41,137 nucleotides of DNA. Source: JAXLYX01 sp046351215 (GTDB lineage Bacteria; Myxococcota_A; Polyangia; Polyangiales; Houyiibacteriaceae). The position numbers and the translations under genes are program-made. The notes below the pieces were generated by a model that was not told the DNA's origin, did not search any database, and was given only the letters and a program-made list of their open reading frames with translations. The DNA is taken from contig JAXLYX010000030.1 of assembly GCA_046351215.1 (NCBI GenBank), positions 1 to 41,137 of the forward strand. The letters are read 5' to 3'. Below, in pieces: positions 1-7,419 of this stretch (position 1 is the stretch's first letter; every line of letters begins with the position of its first letter).

Positions 1-43
1 CGGGCCGTCGCGCTCGACCGTCCGACCTCCCTGGGCGCCCTCC

Positions 44-1687
44 TCAGGGCAGGCGGACGTCGGGCCGCCCGCGCAGGGCCTCGGCCCGCGGGCCGTCGAC
101 GAGCAGGTAGTGGTAGTAGCCCCGAGGCGCTCCGTAGCGCTCGGCGTCGACGTGGGCCTCGACGAAGACGTAGCCGCGGCTCTCCCAGCGTGGATCCCGG
201 CCGATGGGGAGGCTCGGGAGCGGTGCGTCGGTGGTGAAGTCCGTGCCGACGAGCAGGAACGTCGGGCGGCGCTCGGCGATGTAGAACTCCGGCGCGAAGC
301 GCTGGTGCCCGGGACGGGTGCCGACGAGATCGCCGTGATGCGCGACGAAGGAGTCGCAGAGGCCGAACGTGTCGAGGTTCGGGAGCCCCGAGTAGTAGGG
401 CATCGCGCCGGCCGCGCCGACGGCGAGCGAATCCCCCTCGGAGGCATGGGCCCGGAGCCACCGCCCCATGGCGGCCCAGCGCCTCGCGTAGAGCTTCGTC
501 CAGCCGAGGGGCTCGATGCCGTGCGCCGCGCGCCCCTCCTCCGACTCGAGCAGGGCGCGGCTCCCGAGCTCGTAGTCGTGGAGGTCGTAGAGGACGACGA
601 GCCCGAGCGAGAGCACGAAGGCGACGAGCGCGGTCCCGCGCACGTGCGAGAGGCCGTCCACGAAACGGTCGAAAGCCACCGCGATCGCCACGAAGGCGAG
701 CGGCAGGAGCGGGACGAAGAAGCGGTAGAGGTCGAGGAAGTCTCCGCCGACCGAGATCACGTAGGGGATGTAGGCGGCGACGACGAGTCGGATCGTGCGG
801 AGCGCGGCGCGTCGACGCATCGAGCTCGCGTCGCCCGCGCCCTTCGGAGACGGCACGAGCAGGGCGAAGAGGACGAGGACGAGGAACGCGGGCCCGAGCT
901 CGCGCGCGGCGAACTCGACGTAGGCGAGCCCCTGCGCGCGGAGCGCCGCCGGATCGCCCGACGACTTCAGGTAGAAGGTGTTCGGGAACGGATAGCCGTA
1001 CGTGTGGTAGCGCCACGCGACGAAGGGCACGACGAGCGCGCCGTACCCGGCCGCGAACGCGACGAGACGGATGCGTCCGTCCCGCGTGCGGATCGCGTCG
1101 AGCGCGGCCACGAGGAAGGCGAGGCCGAAGACGAGCGTCCCCTCGGGCCGTGTCATCGTGGCGAGACCGAGGACGACGCCGGCGAGGACGGCGCGACGCG
1201 GCGCCGCGAGCTCGTCCGAGAGGTCGGCCGCGAGCGCGATGCCGAAGGCGACGAGGGCCGCGAAGAGCGGCGTCTCGAGGCCCGAGAGCGTCCAGGCCGC
1301 GATGGGCGCGGAGCATGCGACGGCCCCGAGCACGGGCACGCTGGCCCAGGGTCGCTCGGGGAGGACCCGCCGCAGCAGGAAGAGCGTCCCCCCGACGAGC
1401 GCGATGCCGGAGAGCCCTCCGAGCGCGCGCACCGCGGGGACCGCGACCGCGCCGAGCTTCACGGCCACGGCGACGAGCGCCATGAAGAGGAAGTTCGTGT
1501 AGCCCTCGACGTGCTCGCCCGGGTTGTAGACGGGCACGCCGAGCCGCGCGAAATTCTCCGCGTAGCGAAGGCTGATGAACGCGTCGTCGCAGACGAAGTC
1601 GAAGCGATGCGCATGAGCGAAGAGCCCCACCGTCGCCGCCACGAAGGCGAGGTGGGGCACGAGACGGGCGGGGCTCTTCACGGGCAC
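44..1687 (-). CDS. GT-C fold membrane glycosyltransferase (AftB/ArnT-like)
   Basis: This is a 547-residue polytopic membrane protein with about ten hydrophobic segments. The first extracytoplasmic loop carries the acidic motif CDDAFISLRYAENF at about residues 32-45, followed by NPGEHVEGYTNF. That Asp-Asp plus EGYTNF pattern is typical of GT-C enzymes that use polyprenyl-phosphate sugars, such as arabinofuranosyl- or mannosyltransferase-like proteins. The soluble C-terminal part (from about residue 400) contains SLAVGAAGAMPYYSGLPNLDTFGL, also seen in these proteins. It probably adds a sugar to a cell-envelope glycan on the periplasmic side; donor and acceptor cannot be told. The start is GTG with no clear ribosome binding site. 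The gene is complete and first in the window. Confidence 0.75.
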   Translation of the reverse strand: MPVKSPARLVPHLAFVAATVGLFAHAHRFDFVCDDAFISLRYAENFARLGVPVYNPGEHVEGYTNFLFMALVAVAVKLGAVAVPAVRALGGLSGIALVGGTLFLLRRVLPERPWASVPVLGAVACSAPIAAWTLSGLETPLFAALVAFGIALAADLSDELAAPRRAVLAGVVLGLATMTRPEGTLVFGLAFLVAALDAIRTRDGRIRLVAFAAGYGALVVPFVAWRYHTYGYPFPNTFYLKSSGDPAALRAQGLAYVEFAARELGPAFLVLVLFALLVPSPKGAGDASSMRRRAALRTIRLVVAAYIPYVISVGGDFLDLYRFFVPLLPLAFVAIAVAFDRFVDGLSHVRGTALVAFVLSLGLVVLYDLHDYELGSRALLESEEGRAAHGIEPLGWTKLYARRWAAMGRWLRAHASEGDSLAVGAAGAMPYYSGLPNLDTFGLCDSFVAHHGDLVGTRPGHQRFAPEFYIAERRPTFLLVGTDFTTDAPLPSLPIGRDPRWESRGYVFVEAHVDAERYGAPRGYYHYLLVDGPRAEALRGRPDVRLP

Positions 1688-1736
1688 GCGCGCGGGCTCG
1701 AAGGCGACGAAGGCGTGACTCGGCGGGCTCCGCCGA

Positions 1737-2252
1737 TCACTCCTCGACCGTGACCTTGATCATCTTCACGGGCGTGACCGGACGATCGCCCGGGCCCGTC
1801 GGCGTCTTCGAGATCTTGGCGACCACGTCCATGCCCTCGACGACGCGGGCGAAGACGGGATGCTTCGACGGGCCCGGCGTGAACCAGTCGAGGTAGGAGT
1901 TGTGCTTCGTGTTGATGAAGAACTGCGAGCCGCCGCTGTTCGGGCGGCCCGTGTTCGCCATCGAGAGCGTGCCGGGCTCGTTCGAGATCTTGGCGTTCTC
2001 GGGGAACTCGTCCTGGATGGTGCCGTGCGGCGGACCGCCGGTGCCGGCGAGGCGGCTGTTCGGGTCCTTCGAGTGCGGACAGCCGAACTGGATCATGAAG
2101 TTGTCGATGACCCGGTGGAAGTGGAGCCCGTCGTAGAAGCCACTCTTCGCCAGCTTGATGAAGTTGCCGGCGGTGATGGGCATCTTGTCCACGAAGAGCT
2201 CGATCTTGATCGTACCGAGCGAGGTCTCGAGCGTTGCGGTCGGATTGGCCAT
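1737..2252 (-). CDS. ppiB: cyclophilin-type peptidyl-prolyl cis-trans isomerase
   Basis: This is a cytoplasmic-type cyclophilin of 171 residues that catalyses proline cis-trans isomerisation during folding. The signature is FHRVIDNFMIQFGC, with the catalytic Arg in FHRV, followed by GGSQFFIN and the substrate-pocket Trp in the YLDWFTPG segment. There is no signal peptide. I chose the ATG at 2252 because MANPTATLETSLG is the normal family N-terminus; an in-frame ATG four codons upstream would add only MVRA. Length agrees with PpiB-like proteins (about 165-175). The gene lies between the glycosyltransferase and a DUF2325 gene on the same strand, without obvious functional linkage. Confidence 0.93.
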   Translation of the reverse strand: MANPTATLETSLGTIKIELFVDKMPITAGNFIKLAKSGFYDGLHFHRVIDNFMIQFGCPHSKDPNSRLAGTGGPPHGTIQDEFPENAKISNEPGTLSMANTGRPNSGGSQFFINTKHNSYLDWFTPGPSKHPVFARVVEGMDVVAKISKTPTGPGDRPVTPVKMIKVTVEE

Positions 2253-2319
2253 GGCGCGCACCATACCAGACTCGCCGGCTCGCGTGGGGAGGGGGCGAAC
2301 GTACCGCCCGGCCCCCCCC

Positions 2320-2625
2320 TCACGACAAGGCCGAGACGCCCTGCGCGAAGAGCATCGAGAGCCGGCTCGGGCCGAACTTGCGCGTGACGACGGCGGTCCG
2401 GCCGCGCCTCCGCGCGAGGTCGCGCGCCCCGCGGACGGCTCCGTGGCTGTTCACGTCCGTCACGATGACGACGAGATCGCAGCGCTCGACCAGGGAGGCG
2501 AGCGTCTCCTGGCCCCGTCCGCGCACGTGCCCCGAGTGGAACTCGACCTCGTGACCGGCCCGCTCGGCGATGCGATGCAGATCCGGCTCCTGTCGCTCGA
2601 CTCCTCCGACGATTCCGACTCTCAT
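2320..2625 (-). CDS. DUF2325 domain protein
   Basis: This is a 101-residue single-domain protein. It begins MRVGIVGGVERQ, has a Rossmann-like first strand and glycine turn, and continues with CDLVVIVTDVNSHGA and RRGRTAVVTRKFGPSRL. The pattern of strand, glycine, then a D-x-N/V-S-H loop matches DUF2325, a small family of unknown function often found near stress or metal genes. The ATG at 2625 is preceded by a strong ribosome binding site (GGAGG about 9 bases upstream), which decides it over the longer open frame running to 2850. The family has no established reaction. It stands alone between the cyclophilin and patatin genes. Confidence 0.7.
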   Translation of the reverse strand: MRVGIVGGVERQEPDLHRIAERAGHEVEFHSGHVRGRGQETLASLVERCDLVVIVTDVNSHGAVRGARDLARRRGRTAVVTRKFGPSRLSMLFAQGVSALS

Positions 2626-2801
2626 GGCGAACCTCCGCAGGGGAGATGAGCAAGGGTCGTGCCGGCGCCGGGAACGGCAGGAAACCGCGGGAATTCCGCA
2701 ATTCCACCCGGCCCGTGGCGCGGATGCGCGCGCGGCCCGTGACATCTCGTCAACGGGCCGCGGGATGCGACGGCAATTCGTCGCTGCGAAGGAGCGGGGG
2801 C

Positions 2802-3962
2802 TCAGCCGTCGAGCTCGCGCGAGTCGCGCCGCGGGCCCTCCGCGAGCCAATCGCGCGCGGCCGTCATGCCCGCCTCGTACATCCGCATCATCGGCTCCTT
2901 CTCGAAGAAGAGGTACGAGCCGGCGTTGAACGTGCGGCTCGACTCCGGACGCACGGCGCGGAAGAGGTCGACGACGAAGAGGCCCTCCTCCTTGCGCAGC
3001 TCGGCGATCTCGTTCCGGAGCAGGAGCAGCTTGCGGTCGGTGTTGTAGGCGTTCTCGAGGAAGGCGTCCGCGAGCCGCTCGACCGCGGAGCCGAAGGTCG
3101 GCAGGCCGAGGGGAGCGTCCTTCCCACCCGCCGTGACGAGGACGGGGACGATGCGGCGCGCGCCGAGCGCCACCGCCGGCGCGACCGGCGTGTTCACGAG
3201 CAGACCGCCGTCCCAGAGGAGCTCGTCGCCGACCTGCACCGCGTTGAAGAGGAGGGGGATGGACGCGCTCGCGAGGATCATGTCGACGGTGATCTCCTCG
3301 TGCACCCGGTAGTGCGTCGCGGAGGCGTCGGGTCGCTTCGTCGGCGCGTGGCTCACGATGCGGACGACACCGCCCGTGCGGGAGTCGACGGTGTTGATCG
3401 CGAGCTTCACCCGGCGCGGGCGCATCGAATACCCGCCGATCGCCTTGCGGAGATGGTCGCGCATCTCCGACGTGTCGAAGAGGAACGAGGTCGCGATCTG
3501 GTCGAGGATGTCCGAGACCATGTCGAAGCGCGCCGTGAGCAGGTACTCGACGGCCATCGCGCGACGGGGAGCGCCGACGAAGCCATGCTTCTTCAGGATG
3601 CGCGCACCGACGCGCAGCTCGCGCGCCCGTCGCCCGATCGAGCGGAAGGGCTCGCGCATCGCGGCCCGCGAGAGCGCGTGGTCGAGCGAGCGGAAGAAGC
3701 GTTCGTTCGCCTTCACGGGAGGCGCGTGCGCGAGGCCGAGCCAGAATTCGAGCATCTCCTCGGGCGAGAGGCCAGCGGCGATGAGGGCGCCGTTCAGCGC
3801 GCCCGCGGAGGTGCCGCTCACGACGTCGGGGTCGCCTCCCAGGCCCTCTTCGCGGAGGACCTTCCAGACGCCGACCTGGAAGGCGCCTCGGGCGCCTCCG
3901 CCGGAGAGGACGAGGCCGAGGGGGGAGTCCGAGCGGGGCTCGAGCAGCTTGTTCGACGGCAT
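2802..3962 (-). CDS. patatin-like phospholipase
   Basis: This is a predicted cytoplasmic acyl hydrolase of the patatin family, 386 residues from the ATG at 3962; a GTG at 3983 would add seven residues. The oxyanion-hole motif SGGGARGAFQ lies near the N-terminus, followed by the nucleophile elbow GTSAG (catalytic Ser) and the dyad motif DGG in LLWDGGLLVNTP. All key elements are present. The region after the catalytic domain (from about residue 290) is helical and of unknown role. Patatins cleave acyl chains from phospholipids or other lipids; the substrate here is unknown. There is no signal peptide or membrane segment. Confidence 0.88.
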   Translation of the reverse strand: MPSNKLLEPRSDSPLGLVLSGGGARGAFQVGVWKVLREEGLGGDPDVVSGTSAGALNGALIAAGLSPEEMLEFWLGLAHAPPVKANERFFRSLDHALSRAAMREPFRSIGRRARELRVGARILKKHGFVGAPRRAMAVEYLLTARFDMVSDILDQIATSFLFDTSEMRDHLRKAIGGYSMRPRRVKLAINTVDSRTGGVVRIVSHAPTKRPDASATHYRVHEEITVDMILASASIPLLFNAVQVGDELLWDGGLLVNTPVAPAVALGARRIVPVLVTAGGKDAPLGLPTFGSAVERLADAFLENAYNTDRKLLLLRNEIAELRKEEGLFVVDLFRAVRPESSRTFNAGSYLFFEKEPMMRMYEAGMTAARDWLAEGPRRDSRELDG

Positions 3963-3987
3963 GCGGGAGAGGACGCTACGCACCTCG

Positions 3988-4009
3988 ACCGGCCTCGGAA
4001 AGGGCCGGT
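3988..4009 (-). terminator. hairpin downstream of the stress-protein gene
   Basis: ACCGGCC at 3988-3994 pairs perfectly with GGCCGGT at 4003-4009 around an 8-base loop. It lies 41 bases beyond the stop of the minus-strand universal stress protein gene and just before the patatin start. There is no T-tract, so its use as a terminator is a guess. Confidence 0.35.
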
Positions 4010-4050
4010 GCGACCCATCGAACGAGCCTCACCCCGAAGGACGACGCCTC

Positions 4051-4494
4051 TCAGCCCTTCGCGCGGACGACGAAGACGTTGCGGTGGCAGTGGTTCACGA
4101 CGCGGGAGGCCGTGGTGCCGAGCATCCGCTCGAGCCGCGAGTATCCGTGCGAGCCGAGCACGACGAGCTCGGCAGAGAGCTCCTCCGCGACACGGCAGAC
4201 GACGTCGGCGGCCACGCCGAGCTCGACCCGCACCGTCGGGCGGCATTCGGCTGGCACGCGGGCGGCGAGCAGCTCGAGATCCTTCCGCGCCTCGTCGACG
4301 AGGAGCCCGGGCAGCGCGTCGGGCGCGACCGAGTACGCCTCCCGTGGCAATTCCGGGGGGAGACCGACGGCCCGCAGGAGGACGAGCGAGGCCCCGAGGG
4401 CGCGGGAGAGCTCGATCGCTCGGTCGAGGACCTGGTCCTTCCGAGGCGAGGCGTCGAGTGCGACGAGGAGGATGCGTGGGCTCGAGTCGGTCAT
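4051..4494 (-). CDS. universal stress protein (UspA family)
   Basis: This is a single Usp domain of 147 residues. The first strand ILLVALDASPRKDQVL has the Asp that contacts adenine, and the C-terminal GSHGYSRLERMLGTTASRVV is the G-2x-G-9x-G-S/T ATP-binding motif (here G-S-H-G, then G-T). It should therefore be of the ATP-binding UspA/MJ0577 subtype rather than the non-binding one. These proteins act as small cytoplasmic stress regulators. The start is ATG at 4494. The gene is divergent from slyD, with 112 bases between the two starts that probably carry both promoters, although no clear -35/-10 pair was found. Confidence 0.9.
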   Translation of the reverse strand: MTDSSPRILLVALDASPRKDQVLDRAIELSRALGASLVLLRAVGLPPELPREAYSVAPDALPGLLVDEARKDLELLAARVPAECRPTVRVELGVAADVVCRVAEELSAELVVLGSHGYSRLERMLGTTASRVVNHCHRNVFVVRAKG

Positions 4495-4606
4495 GGCGAC
4501 GGCCTCATCCTACACGCCGAGCGGGCCCGGCGCAGGAGACCCTCTCCCATTGCCACGGGGGGCCCGGGGTGATAGGGCCAGGGGTTCCATCGAAAAGGAG
4601 GCCGTC

Positions 4607-5101
4607 ATGGCCGGGATCGTCGCCGACGGCAAGGTCGTCAGCCTGCAGTACACCCTCACGGACGAAGAGGGCGAAGTCATCGATCAGAGCGATCCCGGGG
4701 ATCCGCTCCTCTACCTCCACGGCGCCGGCAACATCGTTCCCGGCCTCGAGCGTCAGCTCGAGGGCAAGTCGGTCGGCACGAGCCTCAAGGCCGTCGTTCC
4801 GCCGGCCGAGGGCTACGGCGAGGCGACGGGCCGCGTCGAGAAGGCGCCCCGTTCGGCGTTCCCGCGCGGCGTCGAGCTCGAGATCGGCATGGACTTCGTG
4901 GCCGAGGGCCCCGACGGCAGCCTGATCCCGCTCTTCATCTGCGACATCGAGGGCGAGGACGTCTTCGTCACGAGCGATCATCCGCTCGCCGGCGTCGAGC
5001 TCCACTTCGACGTGACGATCACCGAGGTGCGGGACGCCACGCCGGAAGAGGTCGAGCACGGCCATCCGCACGGCCCGCACGGTCACGGACACGGGCACTG
5101 A
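4607..5101 (+). CDS. slyD: SlyD-type FKBP peptidyl-prolyl isomerase
   Basis: This is a 164-residue FKBP/SlyD protein combining proline isomerase and chaperone activity. The FKBP half-domain with YTLTDEEGEVIDQS and PLLYLHGAGNIVPGLERQLEG is followed by the inserted flap (residues about 70-125) and then the return of the FKBP fold (GVELHFDVTITEVRDATPEE). The C-terminus is a His-Gly tail with seven His residues, which in SlyD binds nickel and other metals. The ATG at 4607 is set by the ribosome binding site AAAGGAG at 4594-4600, although the frame is open far upstream. The tail is shorter and less Cys-rich than in E. coli SlyD. Confidence 0.93.
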   Translation: MAGIVADGKVVSLQYTLTDEEGEVIDQSDPGDPLLYLHGAGNIVPGLERQLEGKSVGTSLKAVVPPAEGYGEATGRVEKAPRSAFPRGVELEIGMDFVAEGPDGSLIPLFICDIEGEDVFVTSDHPLAGVELHFDVTITEVRDATPEEVEHGHPHGPHGHGHGH

Positions 5102-5129
5102 GCCGCCGCCCCGCGCTCGAGGCGAACGC

Positions 5130-6332
5130 TCAGCGCGGATAGACGGTACCCCCCGAAGGCCCGGCGACGGCGACGTCGACCGGGCTTTCGATCTCCGTCA
5201 GCGTGTGGACGACGGTCCGCGTCGTCACGTCGACGAGGCTCACGCTGTCGTCCCCGAGGTTCGGCACGAAGAGCAGGTCGCCGTCGAGGCGGATCGGTCG
5301 GTGGCCCGACACGCCGGCGTTGCCGACGTCGATGCTGCCGGCGGGGATCGCCCCGGAGAAGTCGACGAACGACACCACGGGGGCCGAGAGGCTCGAGACG
5401 AACGCATGGTCCCCCGTCACGACCACCGTGTCGGGATCGGAGGCCACGGGGAATCGCTCGAGCTGGTGATCGGAGAGGCGCATGCGCACGAGCGAGGCCA
5501 TCGAGGGGATGGTCGCGACGGCGTGTGTCCCGTCCTCGTCGATGCGGAGGTACGAGCAGCGAGCCGGCAGGGCGATCCGGGCGACGACGGTACTCGTGTC
5601 GTCCTCCGGGGTCCCCGGCTCGTCGCGGGTGGCGATGACGTCGATGCCCGTGTCCGTGCAGTCGTAGATCCGTCCGTTCGACGAGGCGAAATCCATCCCG
5701 TGCGGTCCGAAGCCGGTCCCCGGGACGTTGAGCGAAGCGACCCCCTGCGGGGAGACCGGAGTCACGGTTCCGTCGACGATGTTGCTGACGTACGCGCGGG
5801 CGAAGGCTCCCCCCGGCTCCGTGGCGAACGCGATCTTGTGATGGCCCGCCCCCGTCGTGACCGGCCCGATCACGGAGAGATCCTCGAACCGCACGACGGA
5901 GACGGAGGCCGAGCCGTCGTTGCCGATCCACACGGAGGAATGGTCGGGCGACACGAACGAGTGGTTCGGACGGACGCCCAGCGTCAGCGTGCGGCGCTCC
6001 CACGTCTGCGTGTCGAGGAAGGTCGCGGTCCCCGAGCCCGCGTTCGTCACGAAGACGTAGCGACCGTCGGCGCTCGCGTTGACGTTCTCCGGGCCGCGGC
6101 CGACCGAGAAGAAGCCGACGCTCGCGAAGGTGTCGCGCTCGAAGACGTGGACCGAGCCCGGCGTGCTCGTGGTGGCCCCGTGCTTCGGGATCGGCTCGCC
6201 GGACACGACGTAGATCAGCTGCCGGGGCGTGCCGAAGCCGCCGGCAGGGACGATCTCGGACGCAGGGGCCGAGTCGCCGCACGCCGGGAGCAGCGCGAGG
6301 GCGAGGGGAACGAGACGACGGACGCGCGGCAC
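5130..6332 (-). CDS. YncE-like beta-propeller lipoprotein
   Basis: This is a 400-residue predicted lipoprotein. The N-terminus has basic residues, a short hydrophobic stretch and the lipobox LLPAC with the modified Cys at about residue 18. The rest consists of repeated blade motifs such as ENVNASADGRYVFVTNAGSGTATFLDTQTW and DGDLLFVPNLGDDSVSLVDVTTR, typical of the YncE/Lvb-type seven-bladed propeller. Start is GTG at 6332 with GGAGG nicely placed upstream. It is divergent from the mbnP-mbnH pair, sharing 171 bases that hold two operator-like repeats, so a role in the same copper-linked process is plausible but not shown. Confidence 0.8.
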   Translation of the reverse strand: MPRVRRLVPLALALLPACGDSAPASEIVPAGGFGTPRQLIYVVSGEPIPKHGATTSTPGSVHVFERDTFASVGFFSVGRGPENVNASADGRYVFVTNAGSGTATFLDTQTWERRTLTLGVRPNHSFVSPDHSSVWIGNDGSASVSVVRFEDLSVIGPVTTGAGHHKIAFATEPGGAFARAYVSNIVDGTVTPVSPQGVASLNVPGTGFGPHGMDFASSNGRIYDCTDTGIDVIATRDEPGTPEDDTSTVVARIALPARCSYLRIDEDGTHAVATIPSMASLVRMRLSDHQLERFPVASDPDTVVVTGDHAFVSSLSAPVVSFVDFSGAIPAGSIDVGNAGVSGHRPIRLDGDLLFVPNLGDDSVSLVDVTTRTVVHTLTEIESPVDVAVAGPSGGTVYPR

Positions 6333-6385
6333 GGAGACCTCCGGGATCGACGGCTCAAGCTAGCGGGAAGGCGCCGACCGGGCAT

Positions 6386-6468
6386 GCGACAAGATGCCGC
6401 ACCCGACGCATCGTGCTTCGTACCCGGCTCGAATCGCGACCTCGGGGAGCACGCGACAACTTGCCGCA
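6386..6468. promoter_or_regulatory. pair of operator-like dyad repeats between the propeller gene and mbnP
   Basis: Two 16-base copies, GCGACAAGATGCCGCA at 6386-6401 and GCGACAACTTGCCGCA at 6453-6468, match at 14 of 16 positions. They are 67 bases apart, start to start. Each is an imperfect inverted repeat of the form TGCGRCA, 3 bases, TGCCGCA. They sit between two divergent starts (6332 and 6504). This is the arrangement expected for a dimeric regulator acting on both transcripts; the protein is unknown. Confidence 0.5.
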
Positions 6469-6503
6469 TCGCCCGCGAACCCGCGCACGCCCAGTCTCGG
6501 CGC

Positions 6504-7415
6504 ATGGAATCCCAACACCACGTGCTACCGCTCGCGCTCGTCGCCGCGGGCTCGCTCCTCGTCCACGGCTGCGACGACGGCTCGTCGTCCGCGCCGAAGT
6601 CCTACACGATCGCCTTCGAGGCGAATTTCGGCGCGTCCGCGTTCGTCTGCGGGCAGACGTACGCGGGCATCGGAACGGGCGCCACCTCCGCCGAACGCGA
6701 ATTCCAGGCGACGGACTTCCGCTTCTACGTCTCGAATCCGACGCTGCAGCTCGCGAACGGCACCGAGGTGCCCCTCGAGCTCGACACGAACGACTTCCAG
6801 GCCGAGAACGTCGCGCTGCTCGACTTCGAGAACGGATGCGGCGGTGGCACCGTGGCCGAGAGCCACGAGGTCGTGGGCGTGGCGCCGTCGGACGAGTACG
6901 TCGGCGTCTGCTTCGACCTCGGGGTCCCCTTCGAGCTGAACCACCTCTCGGCCGATGCCATCGACACGCCCGCCCCCCTCACCGCCAGCGGCATGATGTG
7001 GAACTGGCAGACGGGACGGAAATTCGCGCGCATCGACGGAAAGGGCCATCCGACGGCTGCGAGCGGTGGTCAGAGCTTCTTCGTCCATCTCGGGAGCACG
7101 GGCTGCACCTCGGGCGCTCCGACCGAGAGCCCGATCGCGCCCTGCTCGCAGCCGAACGTCGTGCACGTCTGCCTCGACTACGACTTCGACGCCCCGCACT
7201 TCGTGGTCGCGGACGCGGCTGCGCTCCTCGCCGGATCGGACGTGTCGAAGAACGCGAACGGTGCGCCGGGCTGCATGTCCGGCACGGGCGACGACGAATG
7301 CGCCCAGATCCTGCCGCGCTTCGACCTGCCCTTCACCTACACGGGCTCGACGAGCCCGGCGCCCGCGGTCGCCACGCAGGCCCAGGGCTTCTTCCACGTG
7401 CGCCACGCGGAGTGA
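6504..7415 (+). CDS. mbnP: MbnP-like copper-binding lipoprotein (metallo-mystery four-Cys protein)
   Basis: This is a 303-residue predicted lipoprotein (lipobox LLVHGC, Cys23) of the four-Cys metallo-mystery family (MXAN_0976 type, MbnP). Family hallmarks seen are the YTIAFEANFGASAFVCG start of the mature domain (Cys49), FRFYVSNPTL, the Cys112/Cys136 pair, GMMWNWQTGRKFARID (Trp166, Trp168), and Cys201, Cys214, Cys223, Cys257 and Cys266. In studied MbnP proteins a conserved Trp is oxidised to kynurenine by the partner MbnH, creating a copper site. One of the two WNW tryptophans is the likely target here (inference). mbnH follows after four bases, so the two are one operon. The upstream ribosome binding site is weak. 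Confidence 0.87.
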   Translation: MESQHHVLPLALVAAGSLLVHGCDDGSSSAPKSYTIAFEANFGASAFVCGQTYAGIGTGATSAEREFQATDFRFYVSNPTLQLANGTEVPLELDTNDFQAENVALLDFENGCGGGTVAESHEVVGVAPSDEYVGVCFDLGVPFELNHLSADAIDTPAPLTASGMMWNWQTGRKFARIDGKGHPTAASGGQSFFVHLGSTGCTSGAPTESPIAPCSQPNVVHVCLDYDFDAPHFVVADAAALLAGSDVSKNANGAPGCMSGTGDDECAQILPRFDLPFTYTGSTSPAPAVATQAQGFFHVRHAE

Positions 7416-7419
7416 GCCC

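Noticed and set aside
110..1753. Long open frame antisense to the glycosyltransferase, and many similar long frames opposite or beside real genes
   Set aside because: High GC at third codon positions leaves the other frames free of stops. These frames show Arg/Glu/Ala-rich low-complexity proteins with no domains and lie opposite genes with clear families.
4030..4041. TCACCCCGAAGG resembling half of the 31163 hairpin and the paralogue leader
   Set aside because: A 12-base match in GC-rich DNA without the second arm nearby is easily accidental.
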